Source: Amphiura filiformis
Lineage: Eukaryota > Echinodermata > Ophiuroidea > Amphilepidida > Amphiuridae
DNA length: 64,000 nucleotides
Assembly (NCBI RefSeq): GCF_039555335.1
Contig: NC_092629.1
Coordinates: forward strand, 1,135,001 to 1,199,000
Direction: 5' to 3'
Positions within the stretch are counted from its first letter, which is position 1, and every line of letters begins with the position of its first letter. This document shows positions 43,501-54,461 of the stretch, in pieces. The translations under genes and the position numbers were made by a program. Under the pieces are notes generated by a model. The model was not told where the DNA came from. It did not search any database and saw only the letters and a program-made list of their open reading frames with translations.

Positions 43501-43745
43501 AAGCTGCCTGCACGCATCCAGAAAGCGGGCAGTCTCACCATCTTCAAGAGACTTTTAAAGACTTATTTGTTTGACAATCCGTTGTAAATATTTTTGCTGC
43601 TTTTGTGCATAATTTTCTGGCTTTTAATTGGTAGTTTTTAAGATGTACTTTTAAGGTTGTAATTTTAAGTTTTATCTTTTGTAAAGCGCCCAGAGGCTGT
43701 TTGGTGTTGGGCGCTATATAAGTGCGTTGTTGTTGTTGTTGTTGA
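40585..43745 (+). mobile_element. CR1/L2-type LINE, ORF2 only
   Basis: The 3' UTR ends with GGCGCTATATAAGTGCG and a (GTT)n tail to 43745. The ORF2 covers nearly all between. No ORF1 or 5' UTR, so the copy is 5'-truncated near the endonuclease start. It abuts other LINE pieces on both sides. Confidence 0.85.
40735..43587 (+). pseudogene. CR1/L2-type ORF2 (endonuclease and RT) with a stop and frameshifts
   Basis: Endonuclease: VWNVRSMKAPAKA, IVESWLKPD, TIYRPPPSK, an in-frame TAA at 41155, then VIGGDFNVHMD and LPSDHAAV. RT: DCIPTWLLKAC, CRPISNLKFLSKVVERAV, a break near 42343, KCHSTETALLRVHNDI, VLLDLSAAFDTVDHHI, GVPQGSVSGP and the catalytic FYADDSQMY. Further breaks fall near 42930, 43340 and 43450. 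The C-terminus has LHWLPIKDRI, SLHGMAPSYISDLI, LWNKLPARI and FKRLLKTYLF. At least one stop and four frame changes make it non-functional. Confidence 0.9.
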
Positions 43746-43749
43746 TGTT

Positions 43750-46285
43750 CATGACAATCAAATACTATGGTGTGGGTTGGAGGTGATTTCAATTTACCAG
43801 ATATAAGTTGGTCAACAATTAGCATAATTGGTAATAGAGTTAAGCGGTCAATCAATGAGACTTTCATCTCTATTATTCAAGACCTTGGACTTGAACAGAT
43901 TGTTGAATTCCCAACCCGTCTTCAGAACACTCTCGACTTGTTTCTTACAAATCGTCCAACACTGGTAAATAAGTGTGAACCATATCCTGGTGTTAGTGAC
44001 CATGAGATCGTTGTTGCATGTAGTAATACAAATATAAGACGTCAGAAGCCAGTTAAGAGAAAGATCTTTATGTGGAATAAGGTAGATTCAAATACAATCA
44101 ATCAAACACAAGCTGTCTAGTTTTGCAGATGAATTTACATCAAACTTTGACTCGTCAACTCCCATTAGTGATTTATGGTCTACCTTTAGAAATCAGTGCA
44201 TGAACGTAATGGATGAGTTGGTTCCATCTAAAATGTCCTCTTCCCAAGTTCACCAACCTTGGGTTAACCAAGCGTCTTGCAAAACGCAAACAAAAAGCTT
44301 ACAAAAAGGCAAAAACAACTAATCATGAAGATGATTGGAAGTACTACAAGAAACTCAAACGCATTGACCAGCAGAACTGTAGACAAGCGTACCATGATTA
44401 TGTACATGATATGGGGAGAAATGTTGATCAGAATCCAAGGAAATTTTGGAGATTTGTACAGGGTGAACGATGTGACAACATTGGCGTTGCCCCGTTGTAT
44501 CAACATGGAATTACCTTCAGTGACAGCAAAGTGAAGGCCTAGATTCTGAATAAGCAATTTACATCAGTTTACACAAAGGATGATATCAATAACCTACCTG
44601 ATCTTGGCTCATCACCTTACCATAAAATGCATGAAATCACCATTGACTGTGAAGGTGTTCTGAAACTTCTTCAAAATCTGAAGCCGAACAAAGCTGCTGG
44701 CCCTGGTAACATCCCAACCAGATTGCTCAAAGATGAACGTGCACCGTGCCTGACTTTGATTTTTCAAGCTTCACTTGTTCAAGGTGAAATTCCAACTGAC
44801 TGGAAGTTTGAGCATGTTGCACCGATTTTCAAGAAGGGAGACAGACACAAAGCATCCAACTACCGTCCTATAACTCTCACATCTCTCAATTGCAAATTAA
44901 TGGAGCATATCTTGCATAGTACCATCATATTACACCTTGAAGATCATCATATCTTGTCAGATGCCCAGTATGGCTTCAGGAAAAACGGTCGTGTGAGGCT
45001 CAACTGATAGCACTGTTCATGATTTGGCAAAAGGGTTGAATGAGAGACAACAAATTGACGCAATATTATTAGACTTCTCCAAAGCCTTCGATGTTGTGCC
45101 ACATAAGCGCCTCCTTCACAAGTTATCTCACTACGGGATAGGTGGTAATACCTAGGCGTGGATTGAGGACTTCTTATCCAATGGCTCCCAGCGTGTTCTA
45201 CTTGTCTCATCTGTAACATCTGTAACATCTGGAGTCCCACAGGGTCCGTCCTGGGCCCCTCGCTTTTCCTGGTTTTTATCAACGACTTGCCAGATTGTGT
45301 CACATCAACCACGCGCCTATTTGCAGATGACTCTCTGCTCTACCGAGTCATCAAAAGTCCCGACGATGCCAGATTGTTACAAGAAGATTTAAACTGTCTC
45401 CAGACATGGGAAAAGCAGTGGGGTATGTCATTCAATCCTGATTAATGCGAAGTCCTGCGTATTACCAACAAGCGATCTCCCATTCATACCACGTATTCAC
45501 TACATGGCCAACATCTAGCCTTAACAATCAAGTCCAAATACCTGGGAGTAGCCATCAGCTCTGACTTATCCTGGAATGCTCACATCAACACCATAACCAA
45601 AAAGGCAAACCAGACATTTGGTTTCCTGCGGCGATGCAAATGTCCTCCTGACATTAAGACCAAGTGCTACGACAGCTTTGTCCGCCCAATTCTTGAGTAT
45701 TCATCATCTGCCTGGGCACCCCACACGCAACGAAATATCCAGAGTCTAGAAGCTGTACAGAGACGGGCAGCACGATTTGTAACTAGTGATTATCGCCGTA
45801 CCAGTAGCGTCACTGACATGCTTCAGTCACTGCAGTTGGATACACTACACCAACGGAGGATGAGATCGCATGTGGTGATGTGTTACAAAATTGTAGCATC
45901 CATTGTGGATATTCCAGCTGCTGACTACCTTACTATCAGAAGTGGCAGGAACATTGACTCACTGAGAGGCCACAGTCATAAGTTCGTCCAACCGCGTGCA
46001 AGAGTTTTAGCTTTCCAGTACTCATTTTTTCCATATACCATCAAGCTATGGAATGATTATCTCCATCCCTCGTTGCAGCTCCGTCCGTAAAAGCATTTCG
46101 GCACGGACTTGCTAGCATCCAACTTCCATAATGGCTGATGCTATTTTTTCTCGCACGAAGCACTGTATATAATAAACTTTCTTCACGTTCATCACTAGCA
46201 CTTTTGTTCGCCTCGCCATGTTCAAGGTGCAGCAATACTCAATTTTGAGAGATGCACTGTATCTAATGAAGATGAAGATGAAGCC
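43750..46285 (+). mobile_element. LINE (CR1/Jockey-like) with (GATGAA)n tail
   Basis: It starts inside an endonuclease immediately after the (GTT)n tail of the previous LINE and ends with ATGAAGATGAAGATGAAG at about 46264-46284. It has endonuclease, RT and C-terminal helices, all degenerate. The adjacency suggests insertion next to, or into, the tail of the previous LINE. Confidence 0.75.
43767..46090 (+). pseudogene. LINE endonuclease/RT, degenerate
   Basis: In order: VWVGGDFNLPDISW, FPTRLQNTLDLFLTN and VSDHEIV (endonuclease); KRLAKRKQKAYKKAK and NPRKFWRFVQ (linker). The RT follows: KAAGPGNIPTRLLK, HVAPIFKKGD, SNYRPITLTSL and DAQYGFRKN. After a frame break near 45000 come ILLDFSKAFDVVPHKRLL, a TAG at 45155, SGVPQG, FVRPILEYSS and LFADDSLLYR (catalytic). 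The end has YLGVAISSDLSWNAHI, TFGFLRRC and AVQRRAARFV. Multiple stops and frame changes show it is a pseudogene. Confidence 0.88.
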
Positions 46286-46745
46286 ACTAGTGTAGTGGTG
46301 AACGTCACTAAAAACGTGAGTAAATCAACTTCGTTTTTACTTGGAATTGTTCAAAATGAACAAAATTCACAGTTGATATCAACATTCCTAATCATGCTAA
46401 TGAACTTGTTGAAAGATAATATGATATTTCTTTAAAATCTATAAATGAGGCCATGAAATGTTTATCTCTCGTTGAAGAACTGTGTGACGATGTCTGAGCA
46501 TGCGCAGTTGCAATTTTCCGAAATTGCGAAAGGGCTTATGGGAGATGTCCTAGAACTTTTTGTAATGAACTAAAAATGCACGGCAAATGGAATCAAATTG
46601 CACGGCAAATGGAACTAAGTTGCACGACGAGTGACATAAACTATACAATGGCCTATTTGTCAATGAAATGGAATAAATATGCAATGTCATGTGACATACA
46701 ATCCACCTATCAAATGACAAGGATCTATTTAGGTATCATATAATT
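46286..46745. other. No gene seen
   Basis: AT-rich; CACGGCAAATGGAA is repeated twice at about 46577-46610. Nothing coding. Confidence 0.45.
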
Positions 46746-46747
46746 TA

Positions 46748-47033
46748 TATTATATACCTCATCTAAAGATTCCCGTCATCTGATTGGTTAAAAGAGCGGG
46801 CATAGTTTTGACTATGCCCGCAAAAGTATAACTATTCCCCGAGAATAGTTCTGCATGTGCGTTGTTCCCAGCGTAAAATGATATTACGCACGCGTTAATA
46901 TTTGCGAGCGCTATAATTACGCGGAAATCGCAGATTGTAATTTGTGCCGTTTGCATTGAAACTATTAATTTCTCTTTCCAAAATCGATGCTTTTAACCAA
47001 ACAGATGACAAGAATCTTTAGATTTGGTATATA
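46748..47033. mobile_element. MITE with long inverted termini
   Basis: The left arm (ATCTAAAGATTCCCGTCATC, TGATTGGTTAAAAG) pairs with the right arm (CTTTTAACCAAACAGATGAC, AAGAATCTTTAGAT). An internal hairpin GCGGGCATAGTTTTGACTATGCCCGC sits at 46796-46821. No coding frame. Confidence 0.75.
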
Positions 47034-47036
47034 AAA

Positions 47037-47206
47037 CAAATATTGACTGCTTTTTATTCGGGGCATGGTTAAAATTATATGTCCGCTGTAATCTCAAAAC
47101 CATGACTATGCCCCTCGGCTACGCCTCGGGGCATAGTCATGGTTTTGAGACCACCTTGGGCCTATCATTTTAACCATGCCCCTCATAGCAGTCAATATTT
47201 GTATAT
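47037..47206. repeat. Near-perfect palindrome with CTCGGCTACGCCTCG centre
   Basis: The outer arms ACAAATATTGACTGCT and GGGGCATGGTTAAAA have complements at the right end. A perfect inner stem of 22 base pairs (CTCAAAACCATGACTATGCC...) flanks the core CCCCTCGGCTACGCCTCGGGG. It starts immediately after the MITE at 46748-47033 and shares CATAGT/GACTATGCCC words with it. The two may be one composite element. Confidence 0.85.
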
Positions 47207-47514
47207 TAGACAATGTTTACTGTCTACTTACAATCACGGTTCCAGTTTGATATTCAACAAACTCCTCGTTGGCACCAGTAGTCAGGAAGGTTGACACTGA
47301 GAATGATGTCACCCAGTCTGAAGAAAGTCTCCTACCCTGCGTTATAACACCAGTTACATAGGTCTGGTAACCTAACGATGAAAGACATTTCTTTAGCTAT
47401 AATTGGTCTATGGTTTCCTGTTATTTTTTCGCTTGTAACTCTCAAGAATAGTACATCGCAGCTAGGTTAAAGCAATATTGTGTGATTTGTATAAAGAATA
47501 GATTCTTATTTAAG
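47207..47514. other. No gene seen
   Basis: Unique-looking spacer. Confidence 0.4.
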
Positions 47515-47880
47515 GTTATTAATTATTTTAAACTGTTGTGATTTGGTAGTTCACAGCATCTTACGAATGGTAGTGAGCTTTGGCAAAAACTGCATTGCTC
47601 AATTCATAGCGAGCGTGTAGAAGAATTAAACTATCACAGATATACTTTTATAGGTGCTGAGGTTCTTGAGTTACGTTGTAAAGAGGGCTGAACCAACAAC
47701 ACTTTTGTAGAACGTACAATAACAACAATAAATTAAGCAAGTTTGCCAAGTAAACGATTTGTAGAATGAACTTTTGCAAAACATCAAGGTGTTAATTTTT
47801 AATAATATATTGATCTAGATAATGATAATGATTTTTAGGCTGCTTCGACCAACAATACCTCGTCTACCCTTAAATGCTTG
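47515..47880 (+). repeat. Dispersed repeat family R1, copy 2
   Basis: Matches 1450-1800 in direct orientation, ending in the same GCTGCTTCGACCAACAATACC block. Class unknown. Confidence 0.75.
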
Positions 47881-48430
47881 TTTTCACTGATCACATTATC
47901 CTCTTTTAATTTCGATCCAAACAAATGAGGTAAAACGAAGAAAATTGCGATTCATTCCAACGCCTACATTAACAATGCGTGTACTACGCTCGCCGATGAT
48001 ATTTCTATGAAGTAACTGCACGGAGCATCGCGCTCGACGTGTGTACATACAAACTGACATCCACGGTACATGTTAGCAACTACTCGATCGTTGAACTCTG
48101 AATAAAACCGGGTCGATCCGGTTTCAATTCAAAAAAGTTAAATTTACTTCAGGCTTAGTCTTTTACGTGGTATTTTAGTATACCACTAGGCATTATAATT
48201 ATGCAGAAAGTAGAAATTCGAGTAAAATTGAGAGCGTCGCTATGAAGCAAATCACACATTATGGCTTTAAACTATACCCGGTACCCGTTTAAAAAAAATT
48301 AAATGGCGAAAAACGGCGAATCTTTCCATTACTATCATATCATGAAAAACCAAATAGCTGAGGAGTTAGCTCATTAATATGCTAGGAAAATATTCTTTTC
48401 GATGATCCCATGACGAGACTTGATAAATAA

Positions 48431-51400
48431 CCCGGGGGTCACTCCCATTGTGGCCTGTACATCATCCGCGATAATCAACTTTTGAAAAGCACCCTACACA
48501 GCGTCATCATCCCTATATCTTCGTGTCAAAAATTGCCGTGATAGTACGATGAATCCTCTCGTTTTTCAACAGCTACGAATGGCGATTTTGTTCTTTAGGC
48601 TAAGCATACCAAACGATATGAGATTCCACATAGCCTGCCACACAGTTTCTATTCTATAAACGATTTGTGCATGATCAGTATCCCATATGATATTTCTATC
48701 ACAATAAAATTTGATTTGTTTTTAGGTAAATCACAGGTTTTATTTTTAATACACTAACTGGAAATTAAATATACTAATTAGCGAAGACCGGTATGTTGCT
48801 GTGGATATGTTTTACTGCATTTTATAAGTAACAATTTTGAAATCAAAAGTTAAAATTGTGATATATTCAACTGTTTGAGAAATGAATTATATACAGTTTA
48901 TATAAAGGAACCCGTGTAAGATCCAGGTGCTGTAACTATAATACTATATACACATCCAGATTCTCATTCACGGTTTACCCCCGCGGCGGATTACCTTCGC
49001 GGCTACACCTGGTGTAGCCCTGAAGCTACGCCTTAATAGAGCTACTCTGAAGCTACTCCGAAGTAGCTACACCTTAGCAAACCCATAGTGGATACACCAT
49101 ATCAGAGCTACTTCGCTGTTACTCCATCCATTGTCTGTCTATAAGCCAACTCCGGTGCTACACTAGTGCCAACTTCTGGATACGCCATATCGGAGCTACT
49201 CCAAAGGTACTCTTAAGAAGCTACTCTGAAGTACATCTGATAGCTGTCAGCCACGAGTCAACCCTGGAGTAACACCGAAGTCAGCTCCGGTGTACAACCG
49301 CAGCCAAACGGGTCATTGACCGGCAGCGGTAAACAACTCGCCGAACGCGTAATCGGCCGCGTACTAGTGCGCGTACCTAGCTATTTTTAGCAAAGCGAAC
49401 GTTTGTTGTTTTGATTAATTGATTGACCATGTTTGCACGTTTGCATAGGGCGTCATGACGGAGCGAGAATCACTTGCCGATGTCACGGAGACATTTTGTT
49501 TCTCTTTAGTGGTTGTTTCCTTTGTAGAAACTTGTTCTTTTGTTTAACGACAGTACCAGTACGAATTCTTCTCAATTTGTGTTTAAAATCATTTTTAATC
49601 ATTATTTAATTTTGTGTTCCTTGTTATGTTTTTAGTTTTGCTAACTTGAGATGCTTGTGTGACGTTGTGTTCCTGTGTGCATACTGCGGTTCGCAGTTCC
49701 ACTTTCTTCCGGACTTTCTTATGTTGTTTGTTTATTTACCGTACCCGGGTTTATTATTACAGTTAAAATTTACTCATAATTTATAGGCCTAGGGCCTACT
49801 TCTTGAATTTCTTGTTTTTACGCTGTTTTCCTAACATTTTGCACCGCATTACTTTACTGTTGCAAGGCGTGGGCCTATTATAATAGGCCTATAATACACC
49901 TTCTTGCAATACAGTTTGGTTTTGATTCGTTTGGCTAGGCCTTAGGCCTACTAATCTTTCATTGATGTTATTCACAGTTTTCCTATTTTTTGCTTGCTTG
50001 TTATTCATCTTTTAATTTGACTTACCTGTTTGATATGTGTTTTTTCGTTTGTTTGAGTAGGCCGTATTTTGTTTGTTTTTTAAACATTTTTTCTTTGCTT
50101 ATTATACTTGAATGATTGGTCACGTATTTATTAAAAAGTAAATATTTAAAATACACGTAAATAAATAATAAATATAAAACTAATAATAAATTTAATAAAA
50201 GCGTAAAAAATAAATGAATAAAAGTGGGGTCCTAAAATAAATATTAGCTATAAAATGACCAATCATTCAAGTATAATATGCAAAGAAAAATGCTTAAAAA
50301 CATACAAATGCAGGCCTACTCAAACAAATGAAAAAAACATGTAAGCAAACAGGTAATCAAATTAAAAAGCTAAATAACAACCAAGTTAATGATAATTATT
50401 AGCATTCTATTATTGATTATTTTACATAGGCCTAGGCTTACGAGTACTATTCATTTTTTTAAAATTTAGGCCTAATAAAAATGTTTACTTATTTACTTTC
50501 TTATTTGTGTAGTTTTTACTTGTTAATTTAATTAGGCCTACCTATTATTTTATTTACTTGTTTATTCATTTATAAATTTATTTAGTCAGTTATTTACTTC
50601 ATTAATTTTACTTGCTTATTTCTGAACTTGTTTATTTACTTGTGTACTATTTTCTATTATTAATTTATTACACTATTAACATAAATTTGAAAAATAATAA
50701 AGAAAGACAGAAAGCTAAATTGAGAAAAATAGCATTCAATCTGGCAACAGATCATCACGCATTTTTTTACGGAGTACCTCTAGAGGTACTCCGCTATAGG
50801 CTGTCTCTACGGGAGGTACACCGTGGAAAACCGGATAGGAGTGGTCCACGGATTTTTGACTCGCGTTACGGTGCACCGCTACAGAGTAGCCCTGGGGGTA
50901 ATCCGGAGTAGCTCCAGAGTACATCCAGTGAGACATTGGATGTGTACATTATCGACACACTATGCACTTTCTTTATCTACGTCAATAATAGAATATTGAT
51001 TTCAATCGAATTGCTTCATTTTGAGTTTGTAGTTCACCACTGAGCGATCTAGCGATCGATTGCTAGCCAATCAGATAGAACTCCTTTTCTTGCGTTCGGT
51101 GAAATACCATTCGCCCGTCGCTCACCAACGGAGTATTAAGTTTATATTTATAATAATGGGTGTCGACACTGTGCCCTAAGCAAGGATTTAACCCTTGGCT
51201 AAAACGATACCCTAAACAAGTGTTTTCACACCCTATATAAACACGGATTTTCTTCCTTGCATCAAATTTCATACCCTAAATTTCATTTCCGCGTATTAGC
51301 AATTGCAATTTTGCTACCTTTTTTCCAATATTTCATGTTTTTGACACCCTCAACACGTTACACGCGTTTGTGCCTACCCACGAAAAACTACCCTCTTTAC

Positions 51401-51454
51401 GCGTTTTCATTATCGCGGATGGTGTACAGGCCACAATGGGAGTGACCCCCGGGT
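48431..51454. mobile_element. 3-kb palindromic element with three nested inverted-repeat layers
   Basis: Layer 1: CCCGGGGGTCACTCCCATTG with TGGCCTGTACATCATCCGCG at 48431-48475 against its complement at 51412-51454. Layer 2: ACACATCCA..TCTCA and GC-rich GCTACTCCG/GGATTACC blocks at 48953-49330 against 50765-50948. Layer 3: 49975-50125 against 50258-50405 (CTGTTTGATA, TTTGTTTGAGTAGGCC, TATACTTGAATGATTGGTCA and complements). The flanks AAATAA/TTAAATAA may be a target duplication. The short open frames show no domain. It is either one very large foldback transposon or a stack of MITEs inserted symmetrically. Confidence 0.75.
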
Positions 51455-51528
51455 TAAATAAGCTGTATTTTTGCTGGAAAGGGTCCGAATAATTGGCAGT
51501 CGATGTGCGCCATCTTGGAAAAATTCAG

Positions 51529-51703
51529 GGTACCAAACTCCCCAGCAACTGTCAATCAAACTACCGTAAACTACGGGATAAGTCCGTTTCACTATTAAAG
51601 TAGTACGCACAACGTTGTCGTGCACATGTACACGTAAATTTTATGCTAAGCGACTAGTACGGTACCAAACTCCCTAGCAACCGGTACCAAACTCCCTAGC
51701 AAC
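51529..51703 (+). repeat. 22-bp direct repeats GGTACCAAACTCCCTAGCAACC
   Basis: Two adjacent copies at about 51660-51703 and a diverged copy at 51529-51549 (CCCCAGCAACTG). CAAACTGCCG variants follow twice. Confidence 0.8.
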
Positions 51704-52320
51704 CGTCATTCAAACTGCCGATGTGTCAGTCAAACTGCCGTGAAGTGAGTTCAATTTTTATGGTTATGACAAGAGATGTGCCTTTGAGTAAACCCTCATA
51801 CGGCAAATGTGAATTTTACTCTGGTGAACACGGTGAGCATCATGCGTTTTGAGCATGGTTAGTTCGATCAGAGAAGATGGTTCGATGTTCCCAAATAAAT
51901 TATCGCTTCACGTTCGAGACGGTTGTTTCATGATTAGTACATGTAGCCCTGATGATTTAAACATTTATACATGGTCTCATTTTTGTTAATCATTTTTTAT
52001 AGGGAGTCTATGAAAATGCCCGGTGAAAATGATGCTTAAAATAAATTTGCTTATAAAGTGCCACCGTTTCTATATTGTGCAGCAGGGTTGTTTGATTTAA
52101 ATCACATTGATATAAATCACTGATTTAAATCACTTGATTTTTTTTTTAAATCACTGATATAATCAACTTTTTTCATTTTTTACCATTTATGATAAATGCA
52201 AGTTAATTTCGTTCTTAAATTGATTGTTTCACTTCATTCCTAATGTTTCTACAACTTTTGGATACAATTTAAAGTACCTCTATGATGTCACTTTATCTTT
52301 TAATAAAAATGCATTTTTAA

Positions 52321-53030
52321 GGTGCACAATTCACCAGGGTTTTCCACGATTTTACCCAATTTTCTCTTTGAAATTTTCACATGTACTAACATGTTTTTTT
52401 TTTTTTTGGTAAATACCTGGTAGGATTGTATAAAATTATGACTAGCATTCCACTGGTACTCTTTTGACTTAATCATGGGGTATAACAGTTCTTGGATTAA
52501 ATCGATTAAAATAAAAAAAGATCCGATTTAAATAATAAATTTTAAAAAAAATAAATCAAAAAATCTCAACAAGCCTGTTGTGCAGTGTTGTTACCTATAT
52601 CAGCTTGTATCCAAACTGTTCTATTCTGATGTTCTGTGCAATATGTTTTTTTTACTCTTATGATGATATGCTAAATAAACTCAAATAAACTCAAATCAAG
52701 GTGCAGAATTCAACAGGGTTTTTTCCACGATTTTACCCAATTTTTTCTTTGAAATTTTCACATGTACTAACATGTTTTGATTTTTTTGGTAAATACCTGG
52801 TAGGATTGTATATATGACTAGCATTCCACTGGTACTCTTTTGACTTAATCATGGGGCATAACAGTTCTTGGAATAACAAAAATAAAAAAATAAATTAAAA
52901 TCTTAAAAAATCCGATTAAAATTTAAAAAATCGGATTTTTTTTATTAAAAAAAAAAAAAATCAAAAATCTCAACAACCCTGCTGTGTTGTTACCTATATC
53001 AGCTTGTATCCAAACTATTCCCGTCTGATC
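52321..53030. repeat. ~380-bp tandem duplication spanning the discoidin exon end
   Basis: Unit A (52321-52632) and unit B (52700-53030) share CCACGATTTTACCCAATTTT, CACATGTACTAACATGTTTT, GGTAAATACCTGGTAGGATT, CATTCCACTGGTACTCTTTT and the stretch TTACCTATATCAGCTTGTAT. In unit B that last stretch is the 3' end and splice donor of the discoidin exon (minus strand). In unit A it is a 38-base exon relic at about 52595-52632. ATTTAAATCA-rich sequence fills the remainder, including 52085-52160. Confidence 0.85.
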
Positions 53031-53164
53031 GCTAAGCGGCATCCAACAAAGATTATTATTCAGCCTTCCTTTTCTGGCTCCTAAGACATTGCTCCACTCT
53101 GATGAAGCTTGAATATTCCCATCTGTTATGTCACCACTTTCCATTCCCAGATAATCCATGCAAA
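52994..53164 (-). CDS. F5/8 type C (discoidin) domain exon
   Basis: On the minus strand, acceptor TATATATTTCAG and donor ATAG|GTAACAAC bound 171 bases that are phase 1 at both ends. The translation reads CMDYLGMESGDITDGNIQAS, then SSEW, RLN, CWMP and WIQADIG. These match the first third of discoidin domains (PLGM.SG.I.D.QI.ASS, ARLN, W.P, WLQVDLG). The first Cys would pair with one at the domain's end, in an exon not seen. Discoidin domains bind lipids, sugars or collagen outside the cell. Phase and strand agree with the EGF exons upstream, so I assign it to the same gene. Confidence 0.8.
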
Positions 53165-53417
53165 CTGAAATATATATAGAAATTGCAAAAATATAATAAT
53201 ACGCGTTTCGAGAAAATCGAATTTGAAAATTTAGCAACTTTAATTTGCTGCATACTCTTGATAAAAACATTATTAGTTAAAAGTAATACAAATTTACCAT
53301 ATTTTCAATATAATTCACTGATCACTATCTGAGCATAACTTATTCAATATTCAATATTAAATAAAACACGTCGTGCAAATACGTCATTATGTGAAACAGT
53401 TGCGCAAATACGTCACT

Positions 53418-54110
53418 ATATAACTAAGGGCCATGTGGGTTCGCTTTGTAACGCAAGAAGTCAGGATCTTGTAATCACAAATCCCGACTTCTTGTGTTCC
53501 TGACTTAGCCAGTTTGAAATAAAGAGATAGTAAAGATATAAAAATAAAGAAATAGTTTTAAATAGTTGTCTTAAAAGACAACTCAGGATCTCAAGAACTC
53601 ATGAAAGCTGTTCAATCTTCACGGCGTTAGTATTTTAATTGTAAGCCCTTCCACTTTAGTTATCTGGAGATCCTATTTTCATGATTTAAAGTCAGGAACT
53701 TCCTGACTTCTTATATCTTACGAAAAGTCAAAATGTTCAAATGATGCAAGTCCTCAGAGAAAATAGTACAAATATTTAATATCATGTTTTATTACAACGT
53801 TTCTAATTACAAACACAACTGCTAAATTAACAATGATTATTAAATGATGACGCTTGTAACACACACGCTAAAGTCAGGAACTCGTGAAGTCACGCCGCCG
53901 CGCTTGTGTTCACGAGTTCCCGGCTCAGGTCCCGGCTCAAGTCAGGGACTTGAAGTCGCAAGTCGGGAACTCCAGCTTGGCTTGAGTTCACGAGTTCCTG
54001 ACTTTAAGTCATGAAAATAGGATCTCGAGATAACTAAAGTGGATAGGCTTACAATCAAAATACTAACGCCGTTACAAAGCGAACCCACGTGGCACTTAGT
54101 TACCATGGTT
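53418..54110. mobile_element. Foldback element with CGAGTTCCTGACTT motifs
   Basis: Left TAAGGGCCATGTGGGTTCGC and right GCGAACCCACGTGGCACTTA are inverted. A second inverted pair is 53617-53705 with 53995-54078 (CGTTAGTATTTTAATTGTAA and complement, TTTAGTTATCTGGAGATCCT and complement). The right half is dense in GTCAGG/CGAGTTCC words. CGCAAATACGTCACTAT is repeated on both flanks. It lies in an intron of the EGF/discoidin gene. Confidence 0.75.
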
Positions 54111-54461
54111 ACTTCCGTACAAAACAGCAACTTTTCCGTGCAATGACAAAGTCGCGCAAATACGTCACGCAAATACGTCACTATGTGAAACGGTAAATTC
54201 TTCCAATTGCAGATACAACATACTGGGCTTCCGCAGTATTGATGATCGGCAAATGATACAGACATTTCAAGGTTTTGCAAATACGACAAAATTATATCAA
54301 TTAATATCTTACTAATTAAGCCACTTGTGAGGTCTGGTTTCTGGTGAATATATATATATATATTAGAACATAACAAACCAATGTTCCCATTTTCTCAAAA
54401 ATGTTTCAAATGTCGAATACGTCAGTATGTGATACGGCCGACGATATCATTAGATAATAAA

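Noticed and set aside
53360..53420. CRISPR-like direct repeats (AAATACGTCA)
   Set aside because: Only two or three copies next to a foldback in animal DNA; no regular spacers or cas genes.
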